Shown: piece after piece, positions 6,516-9,042 of the stretch
Position numbering within the stretch: the first letter of the stretch is position 1
How the letters are laid out: each line of letters begins with the position of its first letter
Source: Lachnospiraceae bacterium
GTDB lineage: Bacteria; Bacillota; Clostridia; Lachnospirales; Lachnospiraceae
DNA: 9,042 nucleotides
Direction: 5' to 3'
Assembly: GCA_900752065.1 (NCBI GenBank)
Contig: CAADTT010000040.1
Span: 1 to 9,042 of the forward strand
Position numbers and translations under genes: made by a program
The notes under the pieces: generated by a model
Told to the model about the DNA's origin: nothing
What the model saw: only the letters and a program-made list of their open reading frames with translations
Databases searched by the model: none

Positions 6516-6544
6516 AGTATACCGCTCGGTATATGAAATGTCAA
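6516..6544 (-). promoter_or_regulatory. tetR promoter
   Basis: Read leftward, TTGACA (6544-6539) and TATACT (6521-6516) are 17 bp apart, a near-perfect housekeeping promoter. The start point should be near 6509, about 64 nt before the tetR ATG. Without a terminator before the amylase gene it can also serve that gene and glgB. Confidence 0.85.
6518..6533. promoter_or_regulatory. Probable TetR operator
   Basis: TATACCGCTCGGTATA is a 7-bp inverted repeat around a 2-bp centre. It covers part of the -10 box and half the spacer of the tetR promoter. ACCG-N2-CGGT palindromes in this position are typical TetR-family operators. Bound protein would block RNA polymerase, giving autorepression. No second copy stands out by eye elsewhere in the window. 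Confidence 0.75.
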
Positions 6545-6587
6545 GCTATTCGGACTGTAAATTCCTGTTTCCCGTTTTCTAAGGCAT

Positions 6588-6630
6588 AAAATACGGCCCT
6601 GGCAGATTGTTTTCTGTCAAAGCCGTATTT
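6588..6630 (-). terminator. Terminator of the TPR-AAA+ gene
   Basis: AAATACGGC (6589-6597) and GCCGTATTT (6622-6630) form a perfect 9-bp stem, about 20 bp after the stop codon of the leftward gene. The inner sequence pairs further (CAGA with TCTG). Leftward reading ends in four Ts. The A/T-rich stem ends mean it may work in both directions. It separates this gene from the tetR promoter. Confidence 0.75.
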
Positions 6631-6649
6631 CCGCTGCATTTATCTGTAT

Positions 6650-8866
6650 TTATTTAAAATCTTTCTCATAAAGGATGATCCTGTCATCGTCGTCATACCG
6701 CTTCTTGCTGAGGATCATACCCAGCTTGCGGATTCCAAACCGCTCGGAATGTTTGATCGCCTGATCCACGATATCCTTCACATCCAGCACCGTGACCGGA
6801 TGCTCCGATGTCTGAAGCTCACCAATGCGGTTATAAAGAGCCATCGTAGCCGTCTCCTCAATCTTGTAATCCTCATCAAAAGCATACGTCTTTCCGAAAG
6901 CTACCAGCTCATCATTTGTAAAGATCGGAACCGTCACCTCTGACGTGAACTTTTCTGCCAGCTCCGGATGCTTATCAAACAATCCCTTCAGCAAATGCTT
7001 TTCATCCTCAAGAATAATAATCAGCCCATCTGTGCGGAACTCCATCGCCTTTGCGAGCTGCTGCACCACAGCATCCATCAGGTCGCCTGCCTCCTCGATG
7101 ATCAGCGTACCTCCCGCAATCTTTGCGATCGTCCGCGGAATATCCTTTTTATTGAAATCCTCCGCATAAATCTTTGCAATCCTCGCAGAGCTTTCTCCCT
7201 TGTACCTGCTGAGCGCCTTAGCGATACGGATCGCAAGCGTTGTCCTTCCGCTGCCGGGAAGTCCAGTGATTACGATATTTCCGCTCTTAGAGGTACGGTC
7301 CAGCTTCACCTTCCGCTTAGCGTCATACAGCGCTCCGGCGATCTGTTCCCGCAATCCCTGTATCGAAGAAAAATAAGAGAAAATATACTGCTCATCCGGT
7401 GTAAGCTGCGGAACCGGCTGTGGAATCTCCTCTCTTTTCGATTCTTCCTGTACCGGATGTACCGGCTGTTCTGAGGGCCGCATATTCTCCACACCTGCCG
7501 CCCGTTCCAGAGCCGCTGCCAGATCCATCATATCCCCGGCTTCATTCTGCTGTTCCGTCTCTTTCTCCAGCTCCCTCTCCGCTTCCGGCCGTTCCTGCAT
7601 GGCAGGCTCGCTCGCAGCTTCTTCTGGCTGCACCTGTTTTTCTTCTTCCTGCGGCGCCTTCACTGCATCCTGATCTGACGTCTGCTCTGCTGCCGCTGCC
7701 GCCTGATCCGACGGATGTTCCACTGCCTGTTCGACTGTTTCTTTTGCCATAGCCGTCAGCACATCATCAATATTTATCTGCGGTTTTGCCTCCTTTTGTG
7801 CATCATCCGGGGACTCTGCAGGCTTCTCCTGAACGCCTTCCTCATGGAACGGCTTATCATTCATCGGCTCAATGATGCCCTCATCACTCTCTTTTCTCGT
7901 CATGCCAGACACGATCTCCCGCATACTGTTGGCAAGCTCTCTCTGTAGATCCTCCACATTAAAAGCAGGTGCCTCCGGCTGGACAGAGGCTGCTTTCTCC
8001 TCCGGCATCGCTGCGCCGGAAAGGGAATCTTCGGCTTCCGGACCAGTATGATACCGCCACTCCTCATCCTTTGAGCCCTTTTCCGCCTGGACTTCTGCCG
8101 CATGCTGCGTCACCGCCTGCGCCAGCTCCCGCTGTGTCTCTGTAATAATACTGTCCGTAATCGCCTCCTCCTGAGAGGTGGGCATCGTCTCTGTAATGAT
8201 TTTCTCAAGTACCGGCACCGCAGCTTCTACCATCTCTGCCTTATTTGGAACGTGTTCATTCCTGTGTTCGTAGACCGCCTGCTGCTCCGGACTCAGAGAA
8301 GTCAGCTTTCTTTTCAGCTCCAGCGCCTTGATCACATAGCTTCCCTGATGGAACCACAGCACCAGATCATCGCATTCTTCAATACATTTCTGGTCTTCTC
8401 CTGCCTGATAATAGAGGTTTGCCAGTTCATAAGCCCATTTTTCTGTGTATTCTCTCTCTTTATAATCCTCCAGAATGGAAATCTGATCCTGGATAGATGA
8501 TCCTCTTCCTTTATAAATCTTATACTTTAAAACATAACGGGAATTATCATTCGGCGCGTTATCCACAAACTCACTGTAGTACTCGATCGCCTCATCAAAC
8601 TCTCCCATCTTGATTGCCACTTCTGTCAAACGGTAGAGAATCATCCGACCGATCTGTGAACGGCGGTAAGCCCGCATCAAAACCGCTTTGCTGTCCGCCA
8701 TCCTGTCATTCGCTTCATAGATCTCACTGACCATGCAGAGCGTTCTCGCATTCCGCACCCGCTTCCAGTCAATCGTATCCGCGATCATCGCCGCATCTTC
8801 ATAATTTCCGCTTTCTACCAGCTTATTAATTTCTTCCAGCTTGAGATTATATTCATATTTATCCAA
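6650..8866 (-). CDS. TPR protein with acidic linker and atypical C-terminal AAA+ ATPase domain
   Basis: I do not recognise a named gene. The 738-residue protein has three parts. Residues 1-190 are helical TPR-like repeats (for example GEFDEAIEYYSEFVDNAPND and YELANLYYQAGEDQKCIEECD). Residues 194-490 are a Glu/Gln/Ala/Pro-rich, probably disordered linker. Residues 490-690 are an AAA+ domain: GLPGSGRTT (535-543), TLIIEEAGDL (587-596) and HPELAEKFTSEV (633-644), then TNDELVAFGKTYA, resembling CbbX/SpoVK proteins. The Walker A lysine is Arg541, and Lys639 stands where that group usually has SRF/SRI. There is no signal peptide or membrane helix. The TPR plus CbbX-like order recalls EccA of type VII secretion, but no ESX genes are seen. 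A TTG start at 8866 is chosen over an ATG at 8884 because GAGGTGG lies 5 nt before it, while the ATG would sit about 11 nt from the predicted transcript start. Confidence 0.8.
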   Translation of the reverse strand: MDKYEYNLKLEEINKLVESGNYEDAAMIADTIDWKRVRNARTLCMVSEIYEANDRMADSKAVLMRAYRRSQIGRMILYRLTEVAIKMGEFDEAIEYYSEFVDNAPNDNSRYVLKYKIYKGRGSSIQDQISILEDYKEREYTEKWAYELANLYYQAGEDQKCIEECDDLVLWFHQGSYVIKALELKRKLTSLSPEQQAVYEHRNEHVPNKAEMVEAAVPVLEKIITETMPTSQEEAITDSIITETQRELAQAVTQHAAEVQAEKGSKDEEWRYHTGPEAEDSLSGAAMPEEKAASVQPEAPAFNVEDLQRELANSMREIVSGMTRKESDEGIIEPMNDKPFHEEGVQEKPAESPDDAQKEAKPQINIDDVLTAMAKETVEQAVEHPSDQAAAAAEQTSDQDAVKAPQEEEKQVQPEEAASEPAMQERPEAERELEKETEQQNEAGDMMDLAAALERAAGVENMRPSEQPVHPVQEESKREEIPQPVPQLTPDEQYIFSYFSSIQGLREQIAGALYDAKRKVKLDRTSKSGNIVITGLPGSGRTTLAIRIAKALSRYKGESSARIAKIYAEDFNKKDIPRTIAKIAGGTLIIEEAGDLMDAVVQQLAKAMEFRTDGLIIILEDEKHLLKGLFDKHPELAEKFTSEVTVPIFTNDELVAFGKTYAFDEDYKIEETATMALYNRIGELQTSEHPVTVLDVKDIVDQAIKHSERFGIRKLGMILSKKRYDDDDRIILYEKDFK

Positions 8867-8871
8867 AACAT

Positions 8872-8878
8872 CCACCTC
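8872..8878 (-). promoter_or_regulatory. Ribosome binding site indicating a TTG start
   Basis: GAGGTGG on the minus strand lies 5 nt before the TTG at 8866. Both motif and spacing are identical to those of glgB (4411-4417). The upstream ATG at 8884 has no Shine-Dalgarno. An ATG at 8871 overlaps the site but is out of frame. Confidence 0.7.
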
Positions 8879-8901
8879 GACCATTGCCCATAATTGACTT
8901 T

Positions 8902-8930
8902 AGTGTACCATACCTCTATAAGGATGTCAA
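8902..8930 (-). promoter_or_regulatory. Promoter of the TPR-AAA+ gene
   Basis: Read leftward, TTGACA (8930-8925) and TACACT (8907-8902) are 17 bp apart, with TGG forming an extended -10. The start point should be near 8895. The -35 box begins 16 bp from the inner end of the right-hand 95-bp repeat, the same gap as at the left end of the window. Confidence 0.8.
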
Positions 8931-8946
8931 AACGAAAACTTAAAAA

Positions 8947-9040
8947 TCAGCATTGAAAGGTAAATATATCTTTTAGCCTGCCGATATTATAAAAATGCTT
9001 TTTTCACCATTCTCTCTATTTTTGAATGGGTTATCCACAT
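8947..9040 (-). repeat. Right copy of the ~95-bp inverted repeat
   Basis: This is the reverse complement of 1-97 apart from shorter A-tracts (5 and 6 rather than 6 and 8). Identity stops sharply at 8947 on the inner side. At the outer side two more bases (9041-9042) remain before the window ends, so the outer limit is not visible. Both copies point the same way relative to the neighbouring gene: the DnaA box is distal and the inner end is proximal to the promoter. Confidence 0.95.
9031..9039 (+). promoter_or_regulatory. Perfect DnaA box in right repeat
   Basis: TTATCCACA is the strong DnaA consensus and the mirror of the box at 2-10. It lies about 100 bp upstream of the -35 box of the TPR-AAA+ gene. 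Function is inferred only. Confidence 0.5.
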
Positions 9041-9042
9041 CA

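Noticed and set aside
6446..6544. 33-residue N-terminal extension of the TetR protein
   Set aside because: It would be translated through the promoter and operator. TetR proteins normally begin shortly before the helix-turn-helix, as with the ATG at 6445.
7420..7752. Proline-rich rightward open frame opposite the AAA+ gene
   Set aside because: It is the antisense reading of the Glu/Gln/Ala linker codons. Composition explains it and it has no start signals.
1..9042. Linear plasmid or circular replicon explained by the terminal repeats
   Set aside because: The repeats are inverted, so they do not mark circular permutation. The genes are ordinary chromosomal ones with no replication or partition gene.
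1..9042. Composite transposon
   Set aside because: No transposase or recombinase is encoded inside, and the flanking target duplications cannot be seen because the window ends at the repeats.

Overview
This window looks like chromosomal DNA of a low-to-mid-GC anaerobic Bacillota, most likely Lachnospiraceae/Clostridia. The pointers are a stand-alone four-cysteine TSCPD protein, a BofA-type sporulation membrane protein, strong GGAGG-type Shine-Dalgarno sites and near-consensus housekeeping promoters. The family placement is inference from gene content. Nothing in the window looks like phage, plasmid, transposase, CRISPR or tRNA/rRNA.

Layout, left to right. Positions 1-97 hold one copy of an AT-rich repeat of about 95 bp; its inverted twin is at 8947-9040. 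The left copy lies just upstream of a promoter and an ALDH3-type aldehyde dehydrogenase (232-1611, +). A small TSCPD protein follows (1733-1984, +). It overlaps tail to tail, by 14 bp, a BofA family membrane protein (1971-2234, -). After two stem-loops comes a leftward alpha-glucan block: tetR (5870-6445), a GH13 amylase-type enzyme (4421-5773) and glgB (2438-4405). A consensus promoter with an embedded 16-bp palindrome drives tetR. A 72-bp complex hairpin sits between tetR and the amylase gene. Beyond a terminator at 6588-6630, a leftward gene (6650-8866) encodes TPR repeats, a long acidic linker and a C-terminal AAA+ domain resembling the CbbX/SpoVK group. That gene is read from a TTG start under its own promoter, next to the right-hand copy of the 95-bp repeat.

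How the parts may work together. The amylase gene and glgB are 15 bp apart and are almost certainly co-transcribed. One cleaves alpha-1,4 glucans and the other makes alpha-1,6 branches, so the pair fits glycogen or maltodextrin metabolism inside the cell. tetR lies directly upstream on the same strand, probably represses itself, and may pass that control to the two enzymes by read-through.

The most unusual signals are these. (1) The 95-bp inverted repeat carries a perfect DnaA box and sits exactly 16 bp upstream of a TTGACA -35 box in both copies. (2) The TPR-AAA+ protein has arginine in place of the Walker A lysine and a linker with recurring short helical motifs. (3) The 72-bp element supplies the tetR stop codon and can form mutually exclusive hairpins.
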